DNA of 64,000 bases, from NCBI GenBank assembly GCA_017516865.1, contig JAFXAU010000003.1, forward strand, positions 75,909 to 139,908. The letters run 5' to 3'. Source of the stretch: Bacteroidales bacterium. Lineage in GTDB: Bacteria > Bacteroidota > Bacteroidia > Bacteroidales > UBA1715. Position numbers and translations under genes: made by a program. This document shows, piece after piece, positions 26,279 through 36,626 of this stretch (positions are counted from its first letter, which is position 1; every line of letters begins with the position of its first letter). A model generated the notes under the pieces. It made no database searches and was not told the DNA's origin. It saw only the letters and a list, made by a program, of their open reading frames with translations.

Positions 26279-29200
26279 TTAGTTTCGTATCAACATTAAC
26301 GGACCTTCAAAGTGGTCTCCGTTCGGTAACGTAATCAAATAATAATAAGTTCCGGCCGACATTTCCTGACCGTTGAATGTACCGTCCCAACCGTCAAATC
26401 CTTTGTAGACTTGTTGTCCCCATCTGTTGAGAATAATCAGTTCTACTTCAGGCATATTTTCCAAAAATCTATCGTTTATACCATCGCCGTTTGGAGTAAA
26501 GACATTTGGAATCAAATATTCTTTTACAATAGTAATCGGCATTGAGAACGTATTCGGACATTCTTCGTGAACAAAGGTTGTCAGCGAAACAGTGTAATCT
26601 CCAGCGTTAATATAGCTATGTGAACCATCAAACACACTTGATGTATCGCCTGTTCCATAATCCCATATTGAAAATACTGGCATACCAAACGCAGTGTCGG
26701 TCGTATTGGTGAAAGTGACCATTTCCATTGTTTTTGCCGGATTTTGACTTGTTTCAAATTGAGAATCCAACGTACGGAGGATTTTCAAGAACGACGAAGA
26801 ATCCATCGTGTACATACAACTATTGATATTTGCTGTCAATGATAGATTGAAATCTCCGTAACCAAGGTCGACAGAAATATCTTTTGTATTAAATGTATCG
26901 CCTGTACTAAGCACCCATTCCCAACTATCGACCTCGTTTGGTTGCGAAATCGAGGTGTTTTTTATTTCCACCGTCGATGGTTCACATAAAATTGAATCTG
27001 TTTTAAATGCCAAATCCACACCATATACTGTCAATTTTGAACCGAGCACTGTAACCGTACAACCGTTTTCGTCTTCAAGAACTAATGAAGGGATATAGTT
27101 TCCTCCTGTTTTATAACTATATATAGCAGAATCAACATCCTCCGCGACAGCATATCGGCCATCGTCAAAATACCACGTACCTTTTACCGCTCCAAAAATT
27201 TCACGTCCGTAGAAATGTATTGTATCGTATGTACAACCAGTCAATTGATTTGTTTCCAACGTTCCTCTCGGTCCCGAAACGGATATATATGCAGGTTTGA
27301 CTGCAACATCGACACAACCTTCATCGTCAGTTACAGTAAGCGAAATATCATAATTACCTGACGTGTAGAATGCCCAATACGGATTTTCTACTGTTGACGG
27401 AAGATTCCACAAGTACGATAGATTAGTTCCTTTCGATTGATTTATAAAGTTTACTTTCGCCGGCGGACAAGTGAAAATAGAATCCGTTGCAGAAAATTGC
27501 GCTCTCGGGCGGCGAACAACCACATCTTTCGACGTTGTTGTGAAACATCCGATTGTATCGGTTGCCGTCAATGTCACGGTATATGTTGTATCGGAAACCG
27601 TAACATCATTATATGAATGCTCAGGAGCATTGCCTTCTGTTTGAGCTGTTTCGTCACCCCAATCCCATGTATACGTTATGGCTTCGACAGCTGTTATAAA
27701 TGGCAAGAAATCAGCATCGTAACAAATGAGATTTTCCGATTGAAACGTCGAACTCGGTTTATTGGAATGAATATACTGTGTCTTTTTCATTTCATCGGTA
27801 CAATTATTTTCGTCAGTCACTTTAAGTGACACATCAAAAATTCCAGCCGAATACGTATGTGTCGGAACTTGTTCTTCGGATGTCGTTCCATCGCCAAAAT
27901 TCCAAAGATACCCCTTAAGGGCAGCAACTGGACTCGGTGTCACATACGACTTAAACTCGACTTCAAAATCAGCACAACCGAACGGGTATTCATTTTTTTC
28001 GTCAAAATTTGTCACATCAGGAAGCGGATAAACCGTAATCAACGAAGTTTTCGTTAACGAATCCGTACACCCAAACTGATTGTCGATTTTTACCGACACA
28101 TCAAATGTTCCAGCTTTTGAGAACGCATATTGATAGGTATTTTCCGCCGTATTCACTGTGTCTTCGTCAAAAATCCAACGTCTATTGGTTATTTGTCCAT
28201 AATCAGACATACTGGTATCGGTAAAAGTCACAGGTACGCCCATACACACATATACCGTATCAGGGAAAAAACCAGGTATAATTCCAGACAAATTAAGCGT
28301 TTGCGTCTTATCGTCCTCACATTCGTCCGTAGAAGTGACAAGTTTTACATCATATTTATTTGATTTTTGGTATGTATGAACAACGACATTCGATGTTGAA
28401 TCTTCCGAAATCACGTCGCCAGTCGTTTGATTTGTCCATTTAAAATGTCCTTCTTCCGCCAATGCTTCTACGAATATTTTGTCGGTTCCATCGCCAAAAT
28501 CCCACAAATATGTTTCTGCACCTTGCGATGCCGATGGATCGAATGTTATGTCACCTGGGAAATCGCACATAGCCTCAGGATTTGGTGCAAATTCCGCAGA
28601 CGGTGCCTTAACAATAATGTCAATTTCAGCCATATCGGCAGGACAGTAATATTGTTTTGCAAGAACCGTAACGTGGTAATCCTTTGGCGCATCATATATA
28701 TGATTTACCATATCCTCGTAAACCATTTTTTTATTGTTATCTCCAAAATCCCAATACCAATTATTTGCATCATCATTAGGAGTTACCGTAAAATCCAAGC
28801 CGTTTTCTTTAACATCTTTATAACATTTGTTTTCTGTAACAATTGTCGGCAAGACGGGCTTCTTCCCTATTTTTACCGTATCTTCCATTTTACCGATACA
28901 ACCGTCTTCGTCTTTTACCGTCAACGAAAGTGGATATTCTCCAGTTTCGCCATATACAATAATTAGATTATTTCCCGACTCGCTACGAGATGTTTCTTTC
29001 GACACATCATAAAGCGGCTCCCATAAATAATCAGTTATTGTAAAATCAGAAACAACCGATTCAGAAAGTGTTACCGTAGAGCCGAGACAAAATTTTCCAT
29101 CATCGTCAGATTCAATACTAAATGATGACATTGGGTTCATTTTCGTTATTTTTATCGGTTCTGATGTTGCCGAACATGAATTTTGGTCGGTTACCGTCAG

Positions 29201-30472
29201 TACCGCATTAAACACACCTACTTGCGTATACTTATGTGCCGGCGATTTTTCCTCCGAAGTTTCTCCATCACCAAAATCCCATGACCACTTTGCTCCTCCA
29301 GTCGTATTATCGTTAAAATTGACAAGTAAATAGTCATCTTCTTCACAACCATGAACCTTATCCGACGAAACTGAAACCACAGGCGAGGAATGAATTTCAA
29401 TTGTTTTACTCTGAACCAAAGTACAACCGAAATCATTTACCGCCGTTACCGTCACATTATAAGTACCTTCCGAATCATAAGTTTTTGAAACAGAAGCATC
29501 ACTCGCAGAACTACCGTCTCCAAAATTCCACGACCACGTATTAATCGTAGAATTAGAGCCCCCCGCAAACACCAATTCATTATTGACACACAAAGGACCT
29601 GTTATCGTAAAATCTACAGTTGATGTGTTAATATTAATAAAATTATCTTTCGAAATTGTATTTTCGCAAGCAGCTGCATTGCCTGCTGTCAATTTCACTG
29701 TATATGACCCATCTGACGAATACGTATGCGACGGATTTACTTCCGTTGATGTTTCGCCATCGCCAAAGTCCCACAAATATGTTGCAGCCACTCCGCCACT
29801 TACCGTTGGTGTGAATGTCGTTGTCAACGGTGCTTCACATGATTGAGTTTGGGTAGCCGAGATATTTAAATTTAATGGTTCCGTTACTTCTATATAATCC
29901 GTAAATGTCTGATTATCACTACACCCGTGTGCATCGACAATAGTCATACCAATCGTATATTTTCTCGACTCCTTATATGCATGCTTAGGATTCTTTTGGT
30001 TCGAAATTTCTCCATCACCAAAAAACCACGTATAACTACTTATAGATGCTGAGGATTCCGTAGCATCTGCAAACTGAAATTCTGTATTTACACATCCAGA
30101 CTCCGCAGATAGCGTAAATTTTGCCTTCGGAATTTCATAAATCGACAACTGTTGTGAGTACGAAGAAGACTCCGTCCCTCTTTTCACAGTCAAAACAATT
30201 GTATATTCTCCAGGTTCAAACGTAATTGCCGGATTTTCAGACTTATCATACACAATGTCAGATGTTCCACGACCAAAATCCCACGTCCATGAATCAATTT
30301 CTCCTGTCGACTTATCTGTAAATTTAATAGGAGTTGTACCACATGCCGTATTTGTTGACATTTCAAATTTTGCTTCCAACGACTGCGCGTTAACTGCATG
30401 AAAAGCCGAGAACATCGCAACAAAAGCCATTGCAATAGCATTCGGCGCCTTCAAAAATTTATATATGTTCAT
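26279..30472 (-). CDS. Giant PKD-repeat surface protein with type B gliding/T9SS C-terminal domain
   Basis: 1397 residues. After a signal peptide (cleavage near NAQS, residue 30) come about 14-15 PKD-like beta-sandwich repeats, most marked by W-x-W/F-D-F-G-D-G motifs and spaced about 85-95 residues apart. The last 85 residues (VFTPNGDGINDRF to the stop) form the gliding-motility-associated C-terminal domain, a type B type IX secretion signal. It is therefore exported through T9SS and displayed on the surface, probably as an adhesin or filament. It heads the operon with the OmpA and PorP/SprF genes. Confidence 0.94.
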   Translation of the reverse strand: MNIYKFLKAPNAIAMAFVAMFSAFHAVNAQSLEAKFEMSTNTACGTTPIKFTDKSTGEIDSWTWDFGRGTSDIVYDKSENPAITFEPGEYTIVLTVKRGTESSSYSQQLSIYEIPKAKFTLSAESGCVNTEFQFADATESSASISSYTWFFGDGEISNQKNPKHAYKESRKYTIGMTIVDAHGCSDNQTFTDYIEVTEPLNLNISATQTQSCEAPLTTTFTPTVSGGVAATYLWDFGDGETSTEVNPSHTYSSDGSYTVKLTAGNAAACENTISKDNFININTSTVDFTITGPLCVNNELVFAGGSNSTINTWSWNFGDGSSASDASVSKTYDSEGTYNVTVTAVNDFGCTLVQSKTIEIHSSPVVSVSSDKVHGCEEDDYLLVNFNDNTTGGAKWSWDFGDGETSEEKSPAHKYTQVGVFNAVLTVTDQNSCSATSEPIKITKMNPMSSFSIESDDDGKFCLGSTVTLSESVVSDFTITDYLWEPLYDVSKETSRSESGNNLIIVYGETGEYPLSLTVKDEDGCIGKMEDTVKIGKKPVLPTIVTENKCYKDVKENGLDFTVTPNDDANNWYWDFGDNNKKMVYEDMVNHIYDAPKDYHVTVLAKQYYCPADMAEIDIIVKAPSAEFAPNPEAMCDFPGDITFDPSASQGAETYLWDFGDGTDKIFVEALAEEGHFKWTNQTTGDVISEDSTSNVVVHTYQKSNKYDVKLVTSTDECEDDKTQTLNLSGIIPGFFPDTVYVCMGVPVTFTDTSMSDYGQITNRRWIFDEDTVNTAENTYQYAFSKAGTFDVSVKIDNQFGCTDSLTKTSLITVYPLPDVTNFDEKNEYPFGCADFEVEFKSYVTPSPVAALKGYLWNFGDGTTSEEQVPTHTYSAGIFDVSLKVTDENNCTDEMKKTQYIHSNKPSSTFQSENLICYDADFLPFITAVEAITYTWDWGDETAQTEGNAPEHSYNDVTVSDTTYTVTLTATDTIGCFTTTSKDVVVRRPRAQFSATDSIFTCPPAKVNFINQSKGTNLSYLWNLPSTVENPYWAFYTSGNYDISLTVTDDEGCVDVAVKPAYISVSGPRGTLETNQLTGCTYDTIHFYGREIFGAVKGTWYFDDGRYAVAEDVDSAIYSYKTGGNYIPSLVLEDENGCTVTVLGSKLTVYGVDLAFKTDSILCEPSTVEIKNTSISQPNEVDSWEWVLSTGDTFNTKDISVDLGYGDFNLSLTANINSCMYTMDSSSFLKILRTLDSQFETSQNPAKTMEMVTFTNTTDTAFGMPVFSIWDYGTGDTSSVFDGSHSYINAGDYTVSLTTFVHEECPNTFSMPITIVKEYLIPNVFTPNGDGINDRFLENMPEVELIILNRWGQQVYKGFDGWDGTFNGQEMSAGTYYYLITLPNGDHFEGPLMLIRN

Positions 30473-30605
30473 ACAATTTCATTTAATTGGTGAAAAGTAC
30501 AAAAAATACCGAAAACGACCATGCTTTCAGCGATTTTTCTCGTTCTTTTCAAAATTTTTCTGATGTTTGTATTAAAAAATTACTAATTTGCAAAAAAATA
30601 TTATA

Positions 30606-31508
30606 ATGCTTTCTATTCTTATCCCTGTTTACAATTGGAACATAACTTCTTTAGTTTCAGAATTAAAGAAACAGTGCGACAATTCTGACATCGAATACGA
30701 AATCATTGCAATTGACGATTGTTCGGAGAAAGCATTTCGAGAACAAAATCAGACACTAACTTCGCTACAAAACGTATCGTACAGCGAATTGTCCGAAAAC
30801 ATCGGTAGAGCAAAAATCAGGAATATACTTGCAGAAAAAGCAAAATTTCCTTACCTACTTTTTTTAGATTGCGACACAAAAATTTGTTCCGAACAATTTT
30901 TACAAACGTATATTACACATTATCAACCGAATATTGTTATTTATGGAGGAATGCTGTATGACGCTATTCCACCATCGTCACAACAGCGACTCCGTTGGAA
31001 TTATGGCAGAAAAAAAGAATGTCTTTCGGCAAAACAACGACAAAAAAATCAATACAAATCGTTCAATTCCATAAATTTCCTGATAGACAAACATGTGTTT
31101 GACATGACTCGTTTCAATGAAACAATTTCCACCTACGGACACGAAGACACCCTGTTTGGATTTCAGTTGGAACAAATGCACATTCCTATTTTGCATATCG
31201 ACAATCATGTGTTGCACATCAACACGGCGACGAACAAAATTTTTATAGAACAAAATAAGCAAGCGGTGGAAAATCTATACAAAATGTACCGAAATTCTCC
31301 GAAAAAAACAGCCTTTCGTAGGAATATCAAGCTACTCCGACTGTTCCATTTTTTAGAACAACTTCATTTGGTAAATTTAGTGGCTGCTTGTTACACAAAA
31401 CATCACGAAAGACTTCTACAATACATAGAAAAACACAGCAGCCTTAGACTACTTAATATACTGAAAATTAGTTACTTGTGCTTTATCTCAAAACATTATG
31501 CGAAATAG
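30606..31508 (+). CDS. Family 2 glycosyltransferase
   Basis: 300 residues from the ATG at 30606 (MLSILIPVYN). A TTG at 30588 lies in a promoter-like TAATTTG context and was not used. The GT-A fold shows AIDDCSE and the metal site FLDCDTK, with a likely acceptor region GHEDTLFGFQ. The C-terminal 80 residues are basic. It transfers a sugar from a nucleotide donor, probably into a surface glycan. It is alone on its strand; its 3' end overlaps the asnB 3' end by 13 bases. Confidence 0.88.
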   Translation: MLSILIPVYNWNITSLVSELKKQCDNSDIEYEIIAIDDCSEKAFREQNQTLTSLQNVSYSELSENIGRAKIRNILAEKAKFPYLLFLDCDTKICSEQFLQTYITHYQPNIVIYGGMLYDAIPPSSQQRLRWNYGRKKECLSAKQRQKNQYKSFNSINFLIDKHVFDMTRFNETISTYGHEDTLFGFQLEQMHIPILHIDNHVLHINTATNKIFIEQNKQAVENLYKMYRNSPKKTAFRRNIKLLRLFHFLEQLHLVNLVAACYTKHHERLLQYIEKHSSLRLLNILKISYLCFISKHYAK

Positions 31509-33370
31509 CGTTTCCACCACGACTGGAATACCAACAGCGACCATATCTGTGCCGGAGCATCATTCGGCGAAGAGCTTGTCGCAACATCACGCAAGTTGGT
31601 AATCGCATCATATTTGAATATTCCCTGCTCTTCTATAAATTGTTTTGACAACAATGATTCTTGTAAGTCGTGGAACGTGGTTTTACACCATGCGTACAAC
31701 GGAACTTCAAAGCCTTTTTTCGGTCGGTTATATAATTCCGACGGTAAATCACCGTGGAATGCATCCTGCAAAATCCGTTTTTTCATCTGACCATTAATCT
31801 TATATTCCGACGGCAACGAATTGACAAATTCCACAAATGTATGGTCCAAAAACGGCGTACGGACTTCCAAACTGTTGTCCATCGACATTCGGTCAACTTT
31901 TGTCAACATATCGTTTGCCAACACCAATTTTTGGTCGGCCAGCAAAATATCGTTCATTGTAACTGCCTCACCAAACGTGAAATAACGTAATTTCAAAGCG
32001 GTCACATCTACATTTGTGTCATGCAACAAAGCCAACGCATCGTTTTCCGAAGCAAAACTGCACCATTTGTAATATGCCTCAGCGGTCGTCATGCTCGCAC
32101 CCTCGGCATATTTCACAATCTTTCTAAACACGTTGAACAGCGCATTAGAACGTGACTGCGGCAAATGTTTCAGCAACGGATATGCTGCCGCGACAACAGA
32201 ATTTAATCCTTTGTGCTGCAACTGGTTATAATGAGCAAAATGTTTGTGGTAGCCAGCAAAAATTTCATCCGCTCCATCGCCCGAAAGCGCCACAGTGACG
32301 TGTGGTTTCACATATTTGCAAAGCACGTGTACCGCAATTGATGAAGAATCGGCAAACGGCTCATCAATGTTGTTCAAAATCTCAAACAACGATTCTTCAA
32401 GTTTTGCGTTATCAATTTGTATTTCAGTATGTTGCGAATGTATTTTATTTGCAACCAACCGAGCATAATACGTTTCATCAATAAACGGATTATCCTTAAA
32501 ACCTATGGAAAATGTCTGCAAACCGTCAACGTAACGACTTGCTATTGTGCTGATTACGGAAGAATCAATACCACCACTTAAAAACGTTCCCAGTGGAACA
32601 TCCGAAATCAATCGTTTTTGAACCGAAGCAGTCAGTTGTTCAATCAATTGAGTTTGAGCCTCTTCGTATGACAAACGACTTTTCTTCTCCGCAGATTGTT
32701 CCAACGAAAAATATCGGTTCCGTTCCACACCATTGGGACTAACAAAGAGTGACATTCCGGGTTCAAGTTTTTCCACGCCTTGCAGCATTGTCATTGGCGC
32801 GGGGACGTACATGAATTGCAGATATGCAAACAAGGCATAGTTATTGAGTTTACGTTCAAACGGAAATTCCAATATACCCTTCAATTCCGACGAAAAGCCG
32901 AAAAACTGTTCTGTCTGAATGAAATATAACGGTTTGATACCCATTCTGTCTCGTGCGACGAACAAGGTGTTTTCAACAGAATCATATACAGCAAAGGCAA
33001 AAAAACCATTGATTTTTTCCAGACAACATTGTCTATATTTAATATACAGATACAGAAGCACTTCCGTATCGGATGACGAAGTAAAGTTCACACCATCGGC
33101 ACGCAATTCAGCATAATAGTCACGATAATTGTAAAATTCGCCGTTATATATTATAGTATATCGTCCCGAAGCATCGGTAAAAGGTTGGGTTCCTGCGGAA
33201 CTTGTGTCCAAAATCGCAAGCCGAGCATGTGCAAGCACTACTCTGCCCTTACACTCCACCCGTTGCACTTCGGGACCCCTATTCCGCAATGTCTGAATGG
33301 ATTTCTCCACACATGGGACAAAGGACTCCGCTGTGTCAGTAAACGAATATATTCCGCTAATTCCGCACAT
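31496..33370 (-). CDS. asnB: Asparagine synthetase (glutamine-hydrolysing)
   Basis: 624 residues. Cys2 (MCGISGIY) is the glutaminase nucleophile, followed by RNRGPE and YNGEFYNY. The synthetase domain has the ATP loop SGGIDSS and SGDGADEIFAGYH. The length fits the long AsnB group often found in polysaccharide loci, where members amidate sugars or peptides. The neighbouring glycosyltransferase hints at that, but free asparagine synthesis is the safe reading. It converges on the glycosyltransferase with a 13-base overlap. Confidence 0.93.
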   Translation of the reverse strand: MCGISGIYSFTDTAESFVPCVEKSIQTLRNRGPEVQRVECKGRVVLAHARLAILDTSSAGTQPFTDASGRYTIIYNGEFYNYRDYYAELRADGVNFTSSSDTEVLLYLYIKYRQCCLEKINGFFAFAVYDSVENTLFVARDRMGIKPLYFIQTEQFFGFSSELKGILEFPFERKLNNYALFAYLQFMYVPAPMTMLQGVEKLEPGMSLFVSPNGVERNRYFSLEQSAEKKSRLSYEEAQTQLIEQLTASVQKRLISDVPLGTFLSGGIDSSVISTIASRYVDGLQTFSIGFKDNPFIDETYYARLVANKIHSQHTEIQIDNAKLEESLFEILNNIDEPFADSSSIAVHVLCKYVKPHVTVALSGDGADEIFAGYHKHFAHYNQLQHKGLNSVVAAAYPLLKHLPQSRSNALFNVFRKIVKYAEGASMTTAEAYYKWCSFASENDALALLHDTNVDVTALKLRYFTFGEAVTMNDILLADQKLVLANDMLTKVDRMSMDNSLEVRTPFLDHTFVEFVNSLPSEYKINGQMKKRILQDAFHGDLPSELYNRPKKGFEVPLYAWCKTTFHDLQESLLSKQFIEEQGIFKYDAITNLRDVATSSSPNDAPAQIWSLLVFQSWWKRYFA

Positions 33371-33427
33371 AAGTAAAAAGGTGTATAAAAATACAACTTT
33401 TTCAGAAACAGTCTATCAAAAACAATT

Positions 33428-33802
33428 CTACCACCCTTTCGGAAGCACAATATTTTCAACAGTATGGGCTTCAGCAAACAGAGGAGCGATTTCCTCGTCT
33501 CGAAAACCTGCGATTCCGCACCCGATGCGCGTCACCAAAAACGTAAGTTCAGGCTTTGACTTTGCAAACGCAATAAACTCATCCACGTACGGTTTTATGG
33601 TTTCCACACCGCCTTGCATGGTCGGTATGGCGTAACTCTGTCCTTGCAATCCGACACCTTGTCCCCACACGGCGCCAAACTTTCTCCACGCTATTGCCGC
33701 CGCACCGCCACCATGTGCACCAGCAAGATTGCTACCAAACACAAAGACCTCGTTTGGTTCCAAATTCGTTATAAATTCTGGTGTGAATCGATGTTCTGCC
33801 AT
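33428..33802 (-). CDS. Small conserved cytoplasmic protein with glycine-rich FGSNxxGxHGGGAA motif
   Basis: 124 residues. The core FVFGSNLAGAHGGGAAAIAWRK followed by GQGVGLQ, SYAIPT and a C-terminal TRIGCGIAGF resembles, in order of elements, a small macrodomain-like nucleotide-binding fold. I recall nearly identical proteins throughout Bacteroidota and phages, without assigned function; the macrodomain link is inference. No signal peptide. It begins 6 bases downstream of the valS stop in the same direction and is probably cotranscribed with valS. Confidence 0.75.
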   Translation of the reverse strand: MAEHRFTPEFITNLEPNEVFVFGSNLAGAHGGGAAAIAWRKFGAVWGQGVGLQGQSYAIPTMQGGVETIKPYVDEFIAFAKSKPELTFLVTRIGCGIAGFRDEEIAPLFAEAHTVENIVLPKGW

Positions 33803-33808
33803 AAAGAA

Positions 33809-36505
33809 TTATTTTTTCAACGCCGCGATGCTTTCCTGCAATGTCTTGATTTTGCTTTCGGCATCGGATTTTTTCTTGCGTTCGTTTTCAACAACCTCGG
33901 GTTTTGCGTTGGCAACAAATTTCTCGTTGCCCAATTTTGCCATCACCGATTTCAAGAAACCTTGCAAATGTTGCAATTCCGCTTCCATTTTTGCAATTTC
34001 CTCGTCAACATTCACCACACCGCCCAACTTGATTGCATATTCCGTAGTTCCAACCATAAACGTGGCCGAAGTGGCGTCTTTCTCGCCTTTGGCAATAGAT
34101 GAAAAATTACAGATTTTCACAATAATTGAATCGTATGCGGCATTATGCAGACCGTTAGCAATAACTAAATCCAATGGATTCTTAAATGAAATGTTTCGCT
34201 CCAAACGAACCTTGCGGACATTGGCAACAAGTTCCTTAACCGATTCAAAATCAGCAATCAACGCATCATTTTTAGCATCGGCAACTGGCTGTTGCGAAAC
34301 CATAATGCTCTCGCCAGCCTTGCGGTCTTTCAGCACTTGCCAAATATCCTCGGTAATGAACGGCATAAACGGATGAAGCAACAACATCAGTTTTTCGAAG
34401 AATTCCAACGTCTGTTCCATTGTCTTCTTGTCGATTGGCTGACCGAAAGCCGGTTTCACCAATTCCAAATACCACGCCGAAAATTCGTCCCAGATGAGTT
34501 TATACACCGTCATCAATGCTTCCGACAAACGATATTTTTCAAAATCATCGTTGATTTCATCTATCGTGGCACTCAATTTCGCATTGAACCAGTCAATAGC
34601 GATTTTCGCATATTCAGGTTGCTCAACATCGGCAACTTGCCAACCTTTCACCAATCGAAGCGCATTCCAAATTTTTGTGTTGAAATTACGACCTTGTTCG
34701 CACAACGCCTCATCAAACAGAATGTCGTTTCCTGCAGGAGCCGAAAGCATCATACCCATACGCACGCCGTCGGCACCGAATTTGGCAATAAGTTCAAGCG
34801 GATCAGGCGAATTTCCGAGCGATTTCGACATCTTACGTCCGATTTTATCACGAACGATACCCGTAAAATACACGTTACGGAAAGGCACGTCTTTCAAATA
34901 CTCCTCGCCTGCCATAATCATTCGGGCAACCCAGAAGAAAATAATGTCGGGACCCGTAACCAGCACCGATGTCGGGTAATAATATTTGATTTCGTCGTTA
35001 TTCGGTGTGTTGATTCCGTCGAACAACGAGATTGGCCACAACCACGATGAAAACCACGTGTCGAGTGCGTCTTCGTCACGCGAAAGCTGGTCTATCGTAA
35101 TATTTTCAAACCCTTTGATTTTCTTTGCCTCGGCAAGCGCCTCTTCGGGCGTGAGGGCCACGACGAACTGTTCCTCCTCGCCTTCCGCCGTCGGCAAGAA
35201 ATAAGCAGGAATGCGGTGTCCCCACCACAATTGGCGGCTGATACACCAATCTTGGATATTTTCCAACCAATTTCTATATGTCGTTACATATTTGGTAGGA
35301 TAAAATTTGATTTTTCCCTCCAAAACAGGCGGCAACGCAATGTCGGCAAAATGCTTCATCGACAAGAACCATTGACGGCACAAACGTGGTTCAACGGCAG
35401 TGTCCTGATTACGTTCAGAATAGCCGACCTTGTTTTCATAATCTTCGATTTTTTCTAGCAAGCCAGCTGACTGCAAATCAATTGCAATTTGATTGCGGAC
35501 ATCCATACGGTCTTGTCCTACATACATTCCAGCTGCTTCCGACAAAGTTCCGTCAGGATTGAAAATATCAATAATTTCAAGATTGTGTGTTTTACCAAGA
35601 TTATAGTCGTTCACATCGTGTGCCGGCGTAACTTTCAAACAGCCAGTACCAAATTCTATATCAACGTAGCGGTCTTCAATTACAGGAATCACACGATTCA
35701 CAAGAGGCACAATCACCTTGTGACCACGCAACCATTGATTTTTCGGATCTTTGGGGTTGATACACATAGCGGTGTCGCCCATAATCGTCTCGGGACGAGT
35801 TGTGGCAACCACGGCATAATACCCTTTCGCATCCTTATGCAGAATCTCCCCTTCCTGATTCGTAGGAACGACAGGATTTTCGGCTGCATCGGCAACGTAG
35901 TATTTCAGATAATACAGTTTGCTCTTTTCGTCACGGTAGATCACCTCTTCGGTCGAAAGCACCGTCTGGGCCTTGGGGTCCCAGTTGACCATACGAAGAC
36001 CACGGTAAATCAACCCTTTTTTGTACAAGTCAACGAACACTTTCATCACACTTTCGGAACGAGGGTCGTCCATTGTGAACGCCGTTCTGTCCCAATCGCA
36101 CGAAGCACCGAGTTTGCGGAGCTGTTTTAGGATAATACCTCCGTGTTCGTTGGTCCAATCCCACGCATGTTCAAGGAATTGTTCACGAGTGAGGTCACGT
36201 TTTTTAATCCCTTGTTGAGCAAGTTTGTTCACAACCTTTGCTTCCGTAGCGATAGACGCATGGTCGGTTCCCGGAACCCAGCACGCATTTTTGCCCGTCA
36301 TACGAGCGCGACGAACCAAAATATCCTGAATCGTGTTGTTCAGCATGTGACCCATGTGCAGCACGCCCGTCACGTTTGGTGGCGGAATCACTATCGTATA
36401 AGGTTGACGATTGTCGGGTTTGGAACTAAAAAACTTGTTGTCGAGCCAGTATTGATACCACTTTGCCTCGACATCAGTAGGATTGTATTGTGAAGGTAAC
36501 TCCAT
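33809..36505 (-). CDS. valS: Valyl-tRNA synthetase
   Basis: 898 residues. HIGH-type motif HMGH at residues 50-53 (TGVLHMGH), KMSKS with its first Lys at residue 558, the CP1 editing domain between them ([12 protein letters not shown]), and the C-terminal coiled-coil arm (about 830-898) characteristic of ValRS. It is complete and of normal length. A probable promoter, minus-strand TACCTTCG at 36526-36533, lies 20 bases before the ATG. Confidence 0.98.
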   Translation of the reverse strand: MELPSQYNPTDVEAKWYQYWLDNKFFSSKPDNRQPYTIVIPPPNVTGVLHMGHMLNNTIQDILVRRARMTGKNACWVPGTDHASIATEAKVVNKLAQQGIKKRDLTREQFLEHAWDWTNEHGGIILKQLRKLGASCDWDRTAFTMDDPRSESVMKVFVDLYKKGLIYRGLRMVNWDPKAQTVLSTEEVIYRDEKSKLYYLKYYVADAAENPVVPTNQEGEILHKDAKGYYAVVATTRPETIMGDTAMCINPKDPKNQWLRGHKVIVPLVNRVIPVIEDRYVDIEFGTGCLKVTPAHDVNDYNLGKTHNLEIIDIFNPDGTLSEAAGMYVGQDRMDVRNQIAIDLQSAGLLEKIEDYENKVGYSERNQDTAVEPRLCRQWFLSMKHFADIALPPVLEGKIKFYPTKYVTTYRNWLENIQDWCISRQLWWGHRIPAYFLPTAEGEEEQFVVALTPEEALAEAKKIKGFENITIDQLSRDEDALDTWFSSWLWPISLFDGINTPNNDEIKYYYPTSVLVTGPDIIFFWVARMIMAGEEYLKDVPFRNVYFTGIVRDKIGRKMSKSLGNSPDPLELIAKFGADGVRMGMMLSAPAGNDILFDEALCEQGRNFNTKIWNALRLVKGWQVADVEQPEYAKIAIDWFNAKLSATIDEINDDFEKYRLSEALMTVYKLIWDEFSAWYLELVKPAFGQPIDKKTMEQTLEFFEKLMLLLHPFMPFITEDIWQVLKDRKAGESIMVSQQPVADAKNDALIADFESVKELVANVRKVRLERNISFKNPLDLVIANGLHNAAYDSIIVKICNFSSIAKGEKDATSATFMVGTTEYAIKLGGVVNVDEEIAKMEAELQHLQGFLKSVMAKLGNEKFVANAKPEVVENERKKKSDAESKIKTLQESIAALKK

Positions 36506-36525
36506 TGTTATAAATTATTTGCGTG

Positions 36526-36533
36526 CGAAGGTA
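36526..36533 (-). promoter_or_regulatory. Putative -7 element of valS
   Basis: The minus-strand TACCTTCG deviates at one base from TAnnTTTG. A TTGTG about 16 bases upstream may serve as the -33 box. Confidence 0.4.
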
Positions 36534-36626
36534 GTAAAAATAAATTTCACAACAGAATCAGGAATAAAAATATTTGTAAATTCTAACAGCACTTGAGTGA
36601 AAATAAGAGGGTTCATGAAGATGCGC

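Noticed and set aside
33375..33402. Hairpin AAAAAGGTGTAT / ATACAACTTTTT between asnB and the small gene
   Set aside because: It has a central mismatch, is very AU-rich, and overlaps the asnB promoter region; too weak to call a terminator.
34292..35050. Long plus-strand frames opposite valS (also 35489-36130 and 33729-34376)
   Set aside because: valS is complete with HIGH and KMSKS motifs; these frames lack any recognisable domain.
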